DNA from: Clostridia bacterium
Lineage (GTDB): Bacteria > Bacillota > Clostridia > Oscillospirales > Acutalibacteraceae
Length of the DNA stretch: 50,761 nt
NCBI GenBank assembly: GCA_017435865.1
Contig: JAFSEF010000077.1
Span: 1 to 50,761, forward strand
Direction: 5' to 3'
The notes beneath the pieces were generated by a model. That model did not search any database, had not been told where the DNA came from, and was given only the letters and a program-made list of their open reading frames with translations. The translations under genes were made by a program, and so were the position numbers. Positions within the stretch are counted from its first letter, which is position 1; each line of letters opens with the position of its first letter. Positions 7,606 to 15,627 of the stretch are shown here, in pieces.

Positions 7606-9075
7606 ATGAAATATGTCATTCTCGCAGCTCTGCTCGTATTCATTGTTCTTCTTATCATTGCTGCCGTCCGTGCCGAAAAAATGAAGAAGAAAATCATCCG
7701 CAGAAAACCTGCCATCTCCTTTACCGATGAAGAAGAAATGCTGTATGCACAGCGTTTGTCGGAAATGGTCAAGGTTCCTACCATCACCGCAAAACAAGGT
7801 GATGAGCGTGACCTGACACAGTTCCGCAAAATGCAGGAAATCATGCGTGAACAGTATCCGCTTGTTTTCTCAAAACTTGAGTTCACAGACATCGACGGCA
7901 ATATGCTGCTTCGCTGGCCGGGTAAAGACCCCTCCAAAAACGGCATTCTGCTGATGGGACACCAGGACGTTGTGCCCGCAGAAGAAACCGATTGGAAACA
8001 TGATCCGTTTTCGGGTCTCATTGCAGAAGGATGTGTTCACGGCAGAGGGGCCATGGACTGCAAATGCACGGTCATGTGCGAATTTTCTGCGATTGAAGAA
8101 CTGCTGGCAGAAGGTTTTGAACCCGAGTGTGATGTCTACCTTGCAAGCTCGGTCGACGAAGAACTCGGCGGTCACGGTGCAGATGCAACCGTAGCCTATC
8201 TGCAGGAAAAGGGTGTTCGTCTTGCAGCCGTTATGGATGAAGGCGGTGCCATCGTCACAAATCAGCTGCCCGGTCTGAAAGCACCCTGTGCGACCATCGG
8301 TCTTGTCGAAAAAGGCACAACCCATGTCAAGGTCATTGCACACGGTGACGGCGGTCATTCCTCCACACCGCCTGCCAATACCCCCATTGTCCGTCTTTCC
8401 CGTTTTGTTACGGAAGTCGAAAAGAAAAAGCCGTTCAAGAAACACATGATCGGTGTGGTTTCCGGAATGTTTGAAGAGGCAGCACCGTACATGACCTTCC
8501 CGATGCGCCTGGTTATGGGTAATCTGTGGCTGTTCAAGCCGCTGCTGATGCTCATTCTGCCCAAAGTGTCGAAATTCGGTGAAGCCTTCCTCGCCACCAC
8601 CTGTGCATTCACAATGTCGGGCGGCTCCTCGGCTCCCAACGTGTTGCCCGATGAAGCCTATGTGGTCTGCAACCTGCGTCCTGCAGTCCATCAGAACCGT
8701 GAAGAATCCATTGCCGTTCTGCGCAAATATGCCAAGAAACATAACCTTGAAATTGAGGCACCTCCCGGACACAGCGCATCCAACATCACGGATGTCAACG
8801 GCAAGGAATTCCAGTTCCTCAAAAAGTGCCTGAACAAGGCATATCCCGACTGCGTGGTGCTGCCTTACTACATGACAGGCGGTACCGACAGCCGCAAATA
8901 CGAAGCCATCTGCAAAAACGTGCTTCGTTTCTGCCCCGTCCGTATGACCAACGGCCAGCTTGCAGCCATGCATGCCGCCAACGAAAGCATCGGTACGGAT
9001 GCCATCGCTGACGGTGTCAAATTCTACAAATACTATGTGCAGCAGCGTGCCGGCAGAACACCCGTTAAAAAATAA
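7606..9075 (+). CDS. M20 family metallopeptidase, membrane-anchored
   Basis: 489 residues with an N-terminal transmembrane helix (2-20) followed by a basic stretch, then a zinc peptidase domain. H119-x-D121 (GHQD), bridging D151 in GRGAMDCK and the EE pair at 185-186 are the usual M20 ligands and base; a late HAANES near 470 supplies the final histidine. The central segment around 210-400 is the dimerisation/lid domain. It resembles carboxypeptidase S/PM20D1-type enzymes acting on dipeptides or N-acyl amino acids. If the helix is a signal anchor, the catalytic domain is probably outside. Confidence 0.88.
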   Translation: MKYVILAALLVFIVLLIIAAVRAEKMKKKIIRRKPAISFTDEEEMLYAQRLSEMVKVPTITAKQGDERDLTQFRKMQEIMREQYPLVFSKLEFTDIDGNMLLRWPGKDPSKNGILLMGHQDVVPAEETDWKHDPFSGLIAEGCVHGRGAMDCKCTVMCEFSAIEELLAEGFEPECDVYLASSVDEELGGHGADATVAYLQEKGVRLAAVMDEGGAIVTNQLPGLKAPCATIGLVEKGTTHVKVIAHGDGGHSSTPPANTPIVRLSRFVTEVEKKKPFKKHMIGVVSGMFEEAAPYMTFPMRLVMGNLWLFKPLLMLILPKVSKFGEAFLATTCAFTMSGGSSAPNVLPDEAYVVCNLRPAVHQNREESIAVLRKYAKKHNLEIEAPPGHSASNITDVNGKEFQFLKKCLNKAYPDCVVLPYYMTGGTDSRKYEAICKNVLRFCPVRMTNGQLAAMHAANESIGTDAIADGVKFYKYYVQQRAGRTPVKK

Positions 9076-9084
9076 GTAAACAGA

Positions 9085-9135
9085 AACACAATCCCCTTGT
9101 CTGCGATGTAAAAACACAGCCAGGGGGATTGTGTT
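9085..9135. terminator. Hairpin after the M20 gene
   Basis: A 12-bp perfect inverted repeat (9085-9096 with 9124-9135), 10 bases after the stop codon. It lacks a T-run on the plus strand, so termination there may be weak. Confidence 0.5.
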
Positions 9136-9218
9136 ATATGCACAAAGAAAAACACAGCACACAACTACCCTTATCAGGCAAAAATCTGTCCGAATGCAAA
9201 AACAATCCCGCTTTTGCA

Positions 9219-9247
9219 TTGTAAAAACGGAATGATTATGGTAAAAT
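9219..9247 (+). promoter_or_regulatory. Promoter of rlmA
   Basis: TTGTAA (9219-9224), 17-base spacer, TAAAAT (9242-9247). Confidence 0.55.
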
Positions 9248-9280
9248 ATTTTCACATTGTCACCAAAGGAGATATTTGTG

Positions 9281-10090
9281 ATGACACTTTTATGTCCCGT
9301 CTGTTCACTTGCACTGCACCGTGAAGCAGGCAGTATGCGTTGTGAAAACAACCACTGTTTTGATTTTGCAAAAGAAGGCTACCTGAATCTGCTCACCGGT
9401 AACAAAAAGAAAGGCAGCGAAACGGGCGACAACAAAGACATGGCACTTTCCCGTCGCTCCTTCCTCAGCAAAGGGTATTTTGACACACTGCTGAATGCAG
9501 TCGATGACCTCTTCTGCAGCCTGCACAACGAAAATGCCGCCATACTTGACATTTGCTGCGGCGAAGGATATTACTCCGCTGAACTGAAAAAAAGGCATCC
9601 GCAGGCAGATATCATCGGTTTTGACCTGTCAAAGGAAATGATCCGACTTGCTGCTAAACGAAAAAGCGGGAATACTTACATTGTGGCAAATCTGTTCCGC
9701 ATTCCTCTGCCTGATAACAGCATTGAGTTTGCTTTCCACCTGTTTGCTCCGTTCGGGGAAGAAGAGTTTCTGCGTATACTCAAGCCCGGCGGTATTCTGG
9801 ACACTGCCGTTGCAGGCGAAAACCATTTGTGGCAGATGAAAGAAGTGCTGTATGAAAAGCCGTATAAAAACGACGAAAAACCGCCGCACACTACACTTCC
9901 CTTTACAGAGAAGCAACGTGCCGACGGCAGGATTTTCCTTGACAACAACGAAGATGTTTTTTCCATGTTCAAAATGACACCCTATTTTTACCACACCCCC
10001 AGTGAGGGCATTGCGAAGCTGCAACAAGTGCCGCAGCTTGAAACCGAAATCTCCTTTGCACTTTACATTTACAAAAAACCGGTATTGTGA
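9281..10090 (+). CDS. rlmA: 23S rRNA (guanine-N1)-methyltransferase RlmA-like
   Basis: 269 residues. RlmA enzymes methylate N1 of a guanine in helix 35 of 23S rRNA (G745 or G748 type) using SAM. The N-terminal zinc site is C5, C8, C21 and H25, followed by the linker KEGYLNLL (31-38), and then a Rossmann methyltransferase core with motif I LDICCGEGYY at 89-98. The Gram-positive RlmA(II) type is most likely. AAAGGAG 10 bases upstream supports ATG 9281. Its last codons are partly repeated downstream (11855-11968), which suggests a recombination event at this end. Confidence 0.88.
   Translation: MTLLCPVCSLALHREAGSMRCENNHCFDFAKEGYLNLLTGNKKKGSETGDNKDMALSRRSFLSKGYFDTLLNAVDDLFCSLHNENAAILDICCGEGYYSAELKKRHPQADIIGFDLSKEMIRLAAKRKSGNTYIVANLFRIPLPDNSIEFAFHLFAPFGEEEFLRILKPGGILDTAVAGENHLWQMKEVLYEKPYKNDEKPPHTTLPFTEKQRADGRIFLDNNEDVFSMFKMTPYFYHTPSEGIAKLQQVPQLETEISFALYIYKKPVL
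10043..10072 (+). repeat. Direct repeat copy 1, rlmA 3' end
   Basis: 30 bases identical to 11918-11947. This copy encodes part of the C-terminus (TEISFALYIY) of the intact rlmA. Confidence 0.85.
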
Positions 10091-10134
10091 CTTAACTCAT
10101 TAATGGACTTATTACAGTTTTGTCAGAACCTTTT

Positions 10135-10938
10135 TTACAAACGAAATGAAAAAATAACCGATGTTATTGCATTTCTTATCAATGAATACACAACGAAAGT
10201 TATAAAGCTACCATACAAGCAGTATCCTCCCGCCGTGTCTATATCCATTCGGCAAGTAGTCATAAAATAAACGGAATAATAACTGCACAAAAATAGAACA
10301 AGATTGTTACCCATACTATCAATCAAAGATACCAAATTATGTAGTAAAACTCTCACAAAATGAGTTCCTTTTAATCCTGCAAATAATAACACAGTATGCA
10401 GCAGGATTGAAGCGACCAAGAGTATGCATTTTACAATGTACAGTTTTGTATCATCAAAAATACTTTCCAAAAAAGCAAACAAGACCAAAGCCGAACAAAT
10501 GCTGGCCACCATCCAAATTGAAGTTACGACAGCAAAAATCAATTGATTTTTCAATATTTTTTGAAAAACAACATTTATTCTTGTAAGAATAAAAAAAATC
10601 AAACCGGATAAAGCAGTTTTTACAATGTCTGTAAACAACACATCCCAATCCAATATTACTTTGCCCCTGTTGATAAACACAGCGTTAAAAAAATCGGCAA
10701 ACGGAATATTTGAAAACAACTTGTCACTCAACGCCGATAGGTTTGTTTCTATAGAGCTGTTCCACAAATCTTTTATCAACAGATAAACACTGTCACCTGT
10801 TTCAATGCTGACAATTGTACCATATGCAAGATACAACGCAAAGCCGACTGCATAAGTCCATACTGCTACAGCAAATGCAAAAATCATACAATAAAGAAAC
10901 AATTTCCAAAGCAATCCAAACAAACCGGTCTTTAACAT
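10135..10938 (-). CDS. Multi-pass membrane protein of unknown function
   Basis: 267 residues, strongly hydrophobic with roughly six membrane segments and many F, I, L and K residues; no family recognised. ATG 10938 follows a TGGAG site 9 bases upstream; a longer frame up to 11004 has no ribosome site. Its A+T-rich codon use differs from the flanking genes, as does that of its neighbours up to about 12900, which suggests recent acquisition. It is convergent with rlmA, with only 44 bases between stops. Confidence 0.7.
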   Translation of the reverse strand: MLKTGLFGLLWKLFLYCMIFAFAVAVWTYAVGFALYLAYGTIVSIETGDSVYLLIKDLWNSSIETNLSALSDKLFSNIPFADFFNAVFINRGKVILDWDVLFTDIVKTALSGLIFFILTRINVVFQKILKNQLIFAVVTSIWMVASICSALVLFAFLESIFDDTKLYIVKCILLVASILLHTVLLFAGLKGTHFVRVLLHNLVSLIDSMGNNLVLFLCSYYSVYFMTTCRMDIDTAGGYCLYGSFITFVVYSLIRNAITSVIFSFRL

Positions 10939-10989
10939 ATTATCATCTCCACAGGTCGTATAATGTTCACACAATAACAGAACTGATTG

Positions 10990-11025
10990 ATATACCCCAT
11001 TCAAAATATTTTGAATGGGGTATAT
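10990..11025. repeat. 36-bp perfect palindrome
   Basis: Every base from 10990 to 11025 pairs with its mirror partner about the centre 11007/11008, without a spacer. It lies between two minus-strand genes, so it may act as a terminator hairpin for the zinc-ribbon gene, or as a protein-binding or recombination site. Confidence 0.7.
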
Positions 11026-11085
11026 TTCTGCTATTTTTTCAGATGTACTATTATTTTTGTATAATTCATGCTTTTATCCGCACAA

Positions 11086-11418
11086 TCAATACACATCCAT
11101 TGCACTGCCAACTTCTCCGCAATGCGGACAAATGGTTTTTCTGTTCTTTTCATCATACCGTATAATTGCAATGATAATAAAATAAATAATGCCAAAACCA
11201 AACCAAAACGTCGCCAATCCGATAGCCCAATCTATTGTTCTGAACATTTTTTCTCTTTTGAATTCACCGATATAACCACACTTTCTACATTTTGGCTGAT
11301 CATGATGTTGCATTCCGCTATTATTAACACTGTGTGTTGTATTGTTTGTTGCTACACCGCAATGAATACAAATCGCCGCATTATTATCAATTTCTTTTCC
11401 ACAATTAGTGCAAAACAT
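11086..11418 (-). CDS. Zinc-ribbon membrane protein
   Basis: 110 residues. An N-terminal zinc ribbon has C3/C6 and C17/C20. Further CxxC pairs at C44/C47 and C97/C100 flank a transmembrane helix (about 66-86), so a second ribbon may be split across the membrane segment, or the pairs are separate knuckles. Function unknown; such small ribbon-plus-helix proteins are common in Firmicutes. AGGAG lies 8 bases before ATG. A+T-rich like the rest of the cassette. Confidence 0.75.
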   Translation of the reverse strand: MFCTNCGKEIDNNAAICIHCGVATNNTTHSVNNSGMQHHDQPKCRKCGYIGEFKREKMFRTIDWAIGLATFWFGFGIIYFIIIAIIRYDEKNRKTICPHCGEVGSAMDVY

Positions 11419-11504
11419 ATCTCATTCTCCTAATTAAAATAGTTATGTACATTGAAATATTGAAAACATTGAGTACAAAATTAATATACCATAGTATTTT
11501 GCGA

Positions 11505-11535
11505 TTGTCAAGCATTAAATTACAATGGTATTGTA
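11505..11535 (+). promoter_or_regulatory. Promoter and likely operator of the XRE gene
   Basis: TTGTCA (11505-11510), 18-base spacer, TATTGT (11529-11534). A perfect inverted repeat TACAAT-GGT-ATTGTA (11521-11535) overlaps the -10, a natural place for autorepression by the gene's own product. Confidence 0.5.
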
Positions 11536-11559
11536 TTTTTTTACAGGGCGGTCTTGTTT

Positions 11560-11844
11560 ATGTTTAATGAAAAACTTCGTCAGATCAGATTAGCAAAAAA
11601 AATAAGCCAAGTTGAATTGGCAAATCTTTTAGGTGTGACGAAGCAAAGCGTTTCCAATTGGGAGAATGATAATATTCAACCATCCATAGAAATGTTGGTA
11701 AAAATCTCAAATGTTCTTTCTGTTTCCTGCGACTATCTACTCGGAATCGACAACAAAAGATATCTTGATGTGACCGATCTTTCTGAAGAAGAAATACAGC
11801 ACTTACAATTCATTGTTGATGATCTGTGCAAATCGAAGAAATAA
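11560..11844 (+). CDS. XRE-family transcriptional regulator
   Basis: 94 residues. A Cro/CI-type helix-turn-helix at about 4-58 with the recognition segment TKQSVSNWENDNIQPS, followed by the usual CDYLLG motif and a short acidic tail. ATG 11560 is preferred; an in-frame TTG at 11554 is less likely, and the ribosome site (AGGGCGG) is weak. It is divergent from the zinc-ribbon gene and probably controls it and itself. Confidence 0.85.
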   Translation: MFNEKLRQIRLAKKISQVELANLLGVTKQSVSNWENDNIQPSIEMLVKISNVLSVSCDYLLGIDNKRYLDVTDLSEEEIQHLQFIVDDLCKSKK

Positions 11845-11854
11845 TCTACCAACT

Positions 11855-11968
11855 TCCTTTTATATCATCATCCATCCCGAAGACATTGTAAAACTCGAAA
11901 AGATATCACAGCTTAATACCGAAATCTCCTTTGCACTTTACATTTACCAAAAACCGCTTGCAGAATAA
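11855..11968 (+). pseudogene. Remnant of an rlmA 3' end
   Basis: An open stretch of 37 codons with no start codon, ending TAA at 11966-11968. Its translation aligns with the last residues of the intact RlmA: IHPEDIVKLEKISQLNTEIS against TPSEGIAKLQQVPQLETEIS, then FALYIY identical. At DNA level 30 bases are identical (11918-11947 with 10043-10072), while the part before them is diverged. It is therefore the tail of another rlmA allele or paralogue and not a simple recent duplication. Confidence 0.8.
11918..11947 (+). repeat. Direct repeat copy 2, rlmA 3' end
   Basis: Identical to 10043-10072. The two copies bracket the AT-rich cassette of about 1.85 kb. Confidence 0.85.
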
Positions 11969-12078
11969 TTGCACTTTAATAATATTACCAAAGTGCAAAA
12001 TTTGCACCTTTTACTTTTTATAAAAGTGCATTTTTTACACTTTTTCTATTGACATAAAAGTGCAAATTGTGTTAAAGT
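11969..12078 (+). promoter_or_regulatory. Promoter and operator array of the toxin-antitoxin operon
   Basis: Promoter TTGACA (12049-12054), 18 bases, TAAAGT (12073-12078). The motif AAAGTGCA or its inverse TGCACTTT occurs repeatedly: 11969-11977, the palindromic pairs 11990-12012 and 12022-12044, and 12056-12077 between the -35 and -10. The spacing suggests cooperative binding by the HTH domain of the antitoxin. Confidence 0.65.
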
Positions 12079-12104
12079 ATACGCAGACAGAAAGGAGTTA
12101 TCTT

Positions 12105-12590
12105 ATGTCTGCATTAAAAGAACTGCGCATTTCAAAAAATCTGACACAAGAACAGGCAAGCACAATATTGGGTGTTTCCTTGCGCTCATACAAATCTTAT
12201 GAAAACGATGCCAATAAAGCAAATACAATAAAATACCGTGCCATGTTGCAGGAACTGGAACAATATATCTGTCTTGACGAGGAACACGGCTTGCTTTCTA
12301 TTGAAGAAATCAAGGATGCCTGCAAACGCGCATTGGTTGATTATGATGTAAAATACTGCATCTTGTTCGGTTCATATGCAAAAGGTTCTGCAACAGAAAA
12401 AAGTGACGTGGATCTGCTTATTTCTACACCCGTCAGCGGATTGCGTTTTTTCGGCATTACAGAACAGCTTCGCACTGAGCTGCACAAAAATGTGGATCTT
12501 CTGGATGTGCGGCAATTGCACAACAACCCTGCATTATTGGATGAAATTTTAACGGATGGAATAAAGGTATATGAACAATCTGAAAAATGA
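12105..12590 (+). CDS. HTH-nucleotidyltransferase antitoxin, MntA-like
   Basis: 161 residues with two domains. Residues 4-50 are an XRE-type helix-turn-helix (KNLTQEQASTILGVS). Residues 70-161 are a minimal nucleotidyltransferase with G89-S90, D101-x-D103 and a third acid at D131, the metal site of the MNT family. MntA antitoxins inactivate their HEPN partner by adding AMP to a tyrosine; usual MntA proteins lack the DNA-binding domain. ATG 12105 follows AAAGGAG. The gene overlaps the HEPN gene by 20 bases, so the two are translationally coupled, and the operator array upstream fits autorepression. Confidence 0.85.
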   Translation: MSALKELRISKNLTQEQASTILGVSLRSYKSYENDANKANTIKYRAMLQELEQYICLDEEHGLLSIEEIKDACKRALVDYDVKYCILFGSYAKGSATEKSDVDLLISTPVSGLRFFGITEQLRTELHKNVDLLDVRQLHNNPALLDEILTDGIKVYEQSEK

Positions 12591-12900
12591 CGATTATTAT
12601 ATCGGAAAGATCTTAACAGATTTGCATTTTATTGTCGATCACATGAAAAATGTAACGCAAAAAGAGCTTGAAAGAAATGAAGTTCTTTTGGATTCTATGC
12701 TGTTCCGTTTGATTCAGATAAACGAAAACACCAAGAAATTGTCTGATTCTTTTAAGGAAAGTCGAAATGATATTCCGTGGAAAGATATCTCCGGTCTGCG
12801 CAACAGAGTTGTACACGACTACGGCAATGTCGATCTTGAAATCGTATACACAGCACTGACTTATGACATACCGGACTTGATTCATTTGTTTGAAAAGTAA
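12571..12900 (+). CDS. HEPN toxin, HepT-like ribonuclease
   Basis: 109 helical residues. The HEPN catalytic signature R-x4-H-x-Y is present as R77-H82-Y84 (RNRVVHDY). In HepT toxins R and H form the RNase site and the Tyr is the residue AMPylated by MntA. The gene begins inside the antitoxin gene and ends just before a strong terminator. The pair forms a type VII toxin-antitoxin module by homology; activity is inferred. Confidence 0.87.
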   Translation: MNNLKNDDYYIGKILTDLHFIVDHMKNVTQKELERNEVLLDSMLFRLIQINENTKKLSDSFKESRNDIPWKDISGLRNRVVHDYGNVDLEIVYTALTYDIPDLIHLFEK

Positions 12901-12903
12901 ATC

Positions 12904-12947
12904 AAAAAGACGATATGACCGTTTTGGCGGTTGCATATCGTCTTTTT
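12904..12947. terminator. Convergent terminator after the TA operon
   Basis: A stem of about 14 bp with an A-run on the left and an 8-base T-run on the right (12942-12950), so it can work in both directions for the HEPN and URO-D genes. Confidence 0.85.
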
Positions 12948-12948
12948 T

Positions 12949-13917
12949 TTATTCTCTTGCAAGTTTATAAATCAGGTCATAAGCGAAAATCAGGTCTTCT
13001 ATGCTGCAATGGTTCTGCACAAAGTGCGAAGTGCAGCAAATCCATCGTTTACCTTTGAGCAATCCGAAAACACGGCGGATTTCTTTTTCGAGTGCATCAC
13101 GCGGCATGATTCCCAAAGCCGACTGCACACAGATACCGCCCATGATGCCGAAGTTGTCTGCATATTTTTCGAGGTACATTTCCAACGGCATCCCTGCATT
13201 TTCCTGCCACGGATGCACCACATCCAACCCGAGCTGCACAATGCCGTCTGCAACCTTTGCAATGCAGCCGTCCGAATGCAGGCTGACAAAACAGTTGCGT
13301 GCGTGCACATGATCAACAACCGTCTTCATGTTCGGATAAATGAGTTCACGCCAGGTGTTCGGGCTGAAGAGCAGGTCCCTTTGCGAACCCCAGTCATCGG
13401 ACAGATGGATCATATCCGCACCAAGATCGATGCAATGATCTGCAAATGCTTTTGTCCACTCTGCCTGCCTGCGGTACAATTCGCCGAGTTCATCAGGATA
13501 CAAAGCAAGATACAACAAGTGATTTTCAATACCGAAAACAGTATTGAAATGCTCAAAAAAGCCCGGTGTCTGCACATAACAAAAACGATCCCGTTGTTTG
13601 TGGTGTGCAATGGATGCAGCAATGTTTTCATAGTCCGCGGTGTTATCGGGCGATACAAACAAATCATAATCCAACAGCACATCGGGTGTCAGTTCTTCAT
13701 GTTCACTGCGCATATGGTCAAAGGTTTCGCCACAGAAAGACCACGGACCGCCGAAAATGTGAGCAGCATCAAACGCATAGTGATCTTCAAAATTTTCAAC
13801 ACTTCCGAATTGTGCAGAAATCTGCGTTGCAAGATTTTCCCGCACCCAGCCGTAAATCGGCTGACGGTCGGTCTCTTTGCCGAGAATACAGTTTCTCACA
13901 CGTTCCTGCGATGTCAT
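12949..13917 (-). CDS. Uroporphyrinogen decarboxylase (URO-D) family protein
   Basis: 322 residues with the URO-D barrel pattern: N-terminal MTSQERVRNCILGKETDRQP, a central SDDWGSQRDLLFSP and a HSDGCIAKV segment, as in family members outside haem synthesis such as corrinoid:CoM methyltransferase-like proteins of anaerobes. No neighbouring haem or corrinoid gene is seen, so a methyltransferase role on an unknown substrate is more likely than haem synthesis. ATG 13917 has AAGGAA 5 bases upstream; the frame could extend to 13935 without a ribosome site. It starts 14 bases after the phosphoesterase stop and is probably its operon partner. Confidence 0.8.
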   Translation of the reverse strand: MTSQERVRNCILGKETDRQPIYGWVRENLATQISAQFGSVENFEDHYAFDAAHIFGGPWSFCGETFDHMRSEHEELTPDVLLDYDLFVSPDNTADYENIAASIAHHKQRDRFCYVQTPGFFEHFNTVFGIENHLLYLALYPDELGELYRRQAEWTKAFADHCIDLGADMIHLSDDWGSQRDLLFSPNTWRELIYPNMKTVVDHVHARNCFVSLHSDGCIAKVADGIVQLGLDVVHPWQENAGMPLEMYLEKYADNFGIMGGICVQSALGIMPRDALEKEIRRVFGLLKGKRWICCTSHFVQNHCSIEDLIFAYDLIYKLARE

Positions 13918-13931
13918 GGCATGCACTTCCT

Positions 13932-15470
13932 TCAATCCGTATAAAGAATCAGATCTTTGGTAAAGAGTTCTTCATGGGTGGCAAAATCAAATGTTTTCAG
14001 CTCTGCCATACTGCCCGAGAACGTAATCACGGAATAGGTCGGTTTTACACCGCTGGCGGCCCCCGCAATGAACGTATTGATGGGCAGATAGCGTTCCTGT
14101 GCCGCTGCAAAATAATCAGTCTTGTGCGTATGTGCGGCAATCAAAAGTTTTATACCGTTGGCAAGCAACAATTCACCTGCACGTTTTTGCTGGTTTTTGT
14201 CCGCAAAAACATTGGGCATATGGCTCAGTGCAATGCTCATTCCGTATTGTTTGGGCTGCTGTGACAGCCAGTGCAACGAACGTTCATTGTAAATGTAATT
14301 ATCAAGGTAAGAAGCATATTCAAAATTATCATCCGCCTTGTCTTCACCGCCGTCAAGCACGGTAAACTGCACGTTACCGAGGGTAAAACGGTAATTGAAT
14401 TGCTCAATTCCCAGACGGCGATACAAATCGGACAGATTGAAGCCGCGTAAATCATGATTGCCGCGTACAAAAATAACAGGTCGTCTGCCGTGCAAAATTT
14501 CGGAACAGGGTGTCAGCAGCAAACGGATGAAATCGCTTTCACAATCAATGGAGCCGTCAATGTCCCCCATCAGCAACAATGCACTGTAAGAATCCGACAA
14601 AGCAGACCAACGTTGTGTTTTTCCGTGCAGGTCAGCCAGTGTCAGCAGCTTGACCTCATACTCGCAAACAGTGGAAAAATGATCAACCGTGTGCGTAATT
14701 TCTTTCTTTCCCTGCAATCCGCCATAAGGCAATCTGTCAATGGCACGTCTTGCCCGTACGGTATAGGTATTGTTTTCAAGATGTGCTTTCGGCACTGTCA
14801 CAGAGTGAAGCCTGCCGACATTCTTGATGCGGCTTGCGGAATCCCAAAGGACATATTTTTTACCGCGATACGTATATTCAATACAGGCAACCGTCGGAAC
14901 GCTTGTTGAAAAAACAACCGTGTATGCATTCTGCCCCATAAAAACGGCAGGACGGGTCAGAAAATGCAGACGGCCTGCACCGAAACAACGCACAAACAGC
15001 AACAAAGCCGCACAGGCACCGAGCAATATCGTCAGCACAAACCGCAGACCGAAAGGTACAAACGGAATCAGCAAACCGAAAATCAGAATTGCATACACAA
15101 AAGCAATATACGGAGCAATGTGCATAGCCGAACGCAGAAACTGCCGTAAGGTCCCTTTGCCGCCGTCAACAAAAAACACAATATCGGTTATCACCGCAAG
15201 AACGGCAATCGCAAACAACAACCAGAATGCACCGCCGAAACCGCCGTAGGTTTTGTCGGGATAACGCAGTTCAAAAGCACTGCCGATCAGCAGCAAAACG
15301 GAGTCTACAGCAAAAACCGCCCACAAAATACGACAAAACGGTACATTTTTCTTCAAAAACTTACGGGCAGTGTTTTCAAAAAAGACAAAACTGACACGGA
15401 ATCCGCCATACAAGAACACGGACAGCGTTGTCAAAAAAACGGTTAACAGCATCAAAACAAGTTCTGCCAT
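13932..15470 (-). CDS. Membrane-anchored metallophosphoesterase
   Basis: 512 residues. The N-terminal 170 residues hold about four or five hydrophobic segments; the C-terminal part is a calcineurin-like phosphoesterase with LADLHG, GDIDG, GNHDLRG, LSHMP and AHTHK motifs in order. Substrate unknown; family members with this layout act on phospholipid or nucleotide phosphoesters. ATG 15470 has a GGGGGATCGG ribosome site; the frame extends upstream to 15716 but that part is not protein-like. It is divergent from the VanZ gene. Confidence 0.8.
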   Translation of the reverse strand: MAELVLMLLTVFLTTLSVFLYGGFRVSFVFFENTARKFLKKNVPFCRILWAVFAVDSVLLLIGSAFELRYPDKTYGGFGGAFWLLFAIAVLAVITDIVFFVDGGKGTLRQFLRSAMHIAPYIAFVYAILIFGLLIPFVPFGLRFVLTILLGACAALLLFVRCFGAGRLHFLTRPAVFMGQNAYTVVFSTSVPTVACIEYTYRGKKYVLWDSASRIKNVGRLHSVTVPKAHLENNTYTVRARRAIDRLPYGGLQGKKEITHTVDHFSTVCEYEVKLLTLADLHGKTQRWSALSDSYSALLLMGDIDGSIDCESDFIRLLLTPCSEILHGRRPVIFVRGNHDLRGFNLSDLYRRLGIEQFNYRFTLGNVQFTVLDGGEDKADDNFEYASYLDNYIYNERSLHWLSQQPKQYGMSIALSHMPNVFADKNQQKRAGELLLANGIKLLIAAHTHKTDYFAAAQERYLPINTFIAGAASGVKPTYSVITFSGSMAELKTFDFATHEELFTKDLILYTD

Positions 15471-15627
15471 TCCGATCCCCCATTTATATATAAAAAGATA
15501 ACTACAATCATACATTTTTATTTTACGACATTTTACGCCGTTACGCAAGAGTTTCCATTTATTTTTATCAGACGAAAAATGAAAAGCACTTTTGCACATC
15601 TTGCACAAACATGAAAAATATGCTACT

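Noticed and set aside
7870-9351. 493-codon minus frame opposite the M20 peptidase
   Set aside because: Antisense shadow; runs over the promoter of rlmA.
10043-11947. Calling the AT-rich cassette an integrative element with att sites
   Set aside because: No integrase or recombinase gene lies inside; only the duplicated rlmA end is certain, so it is reported as a finding and not as a mobile element.
12931-13944. 337-codon plus frame opposite the URO-D gene
   Set aside because: Antisense shadow; the minus frame has the family motifs.
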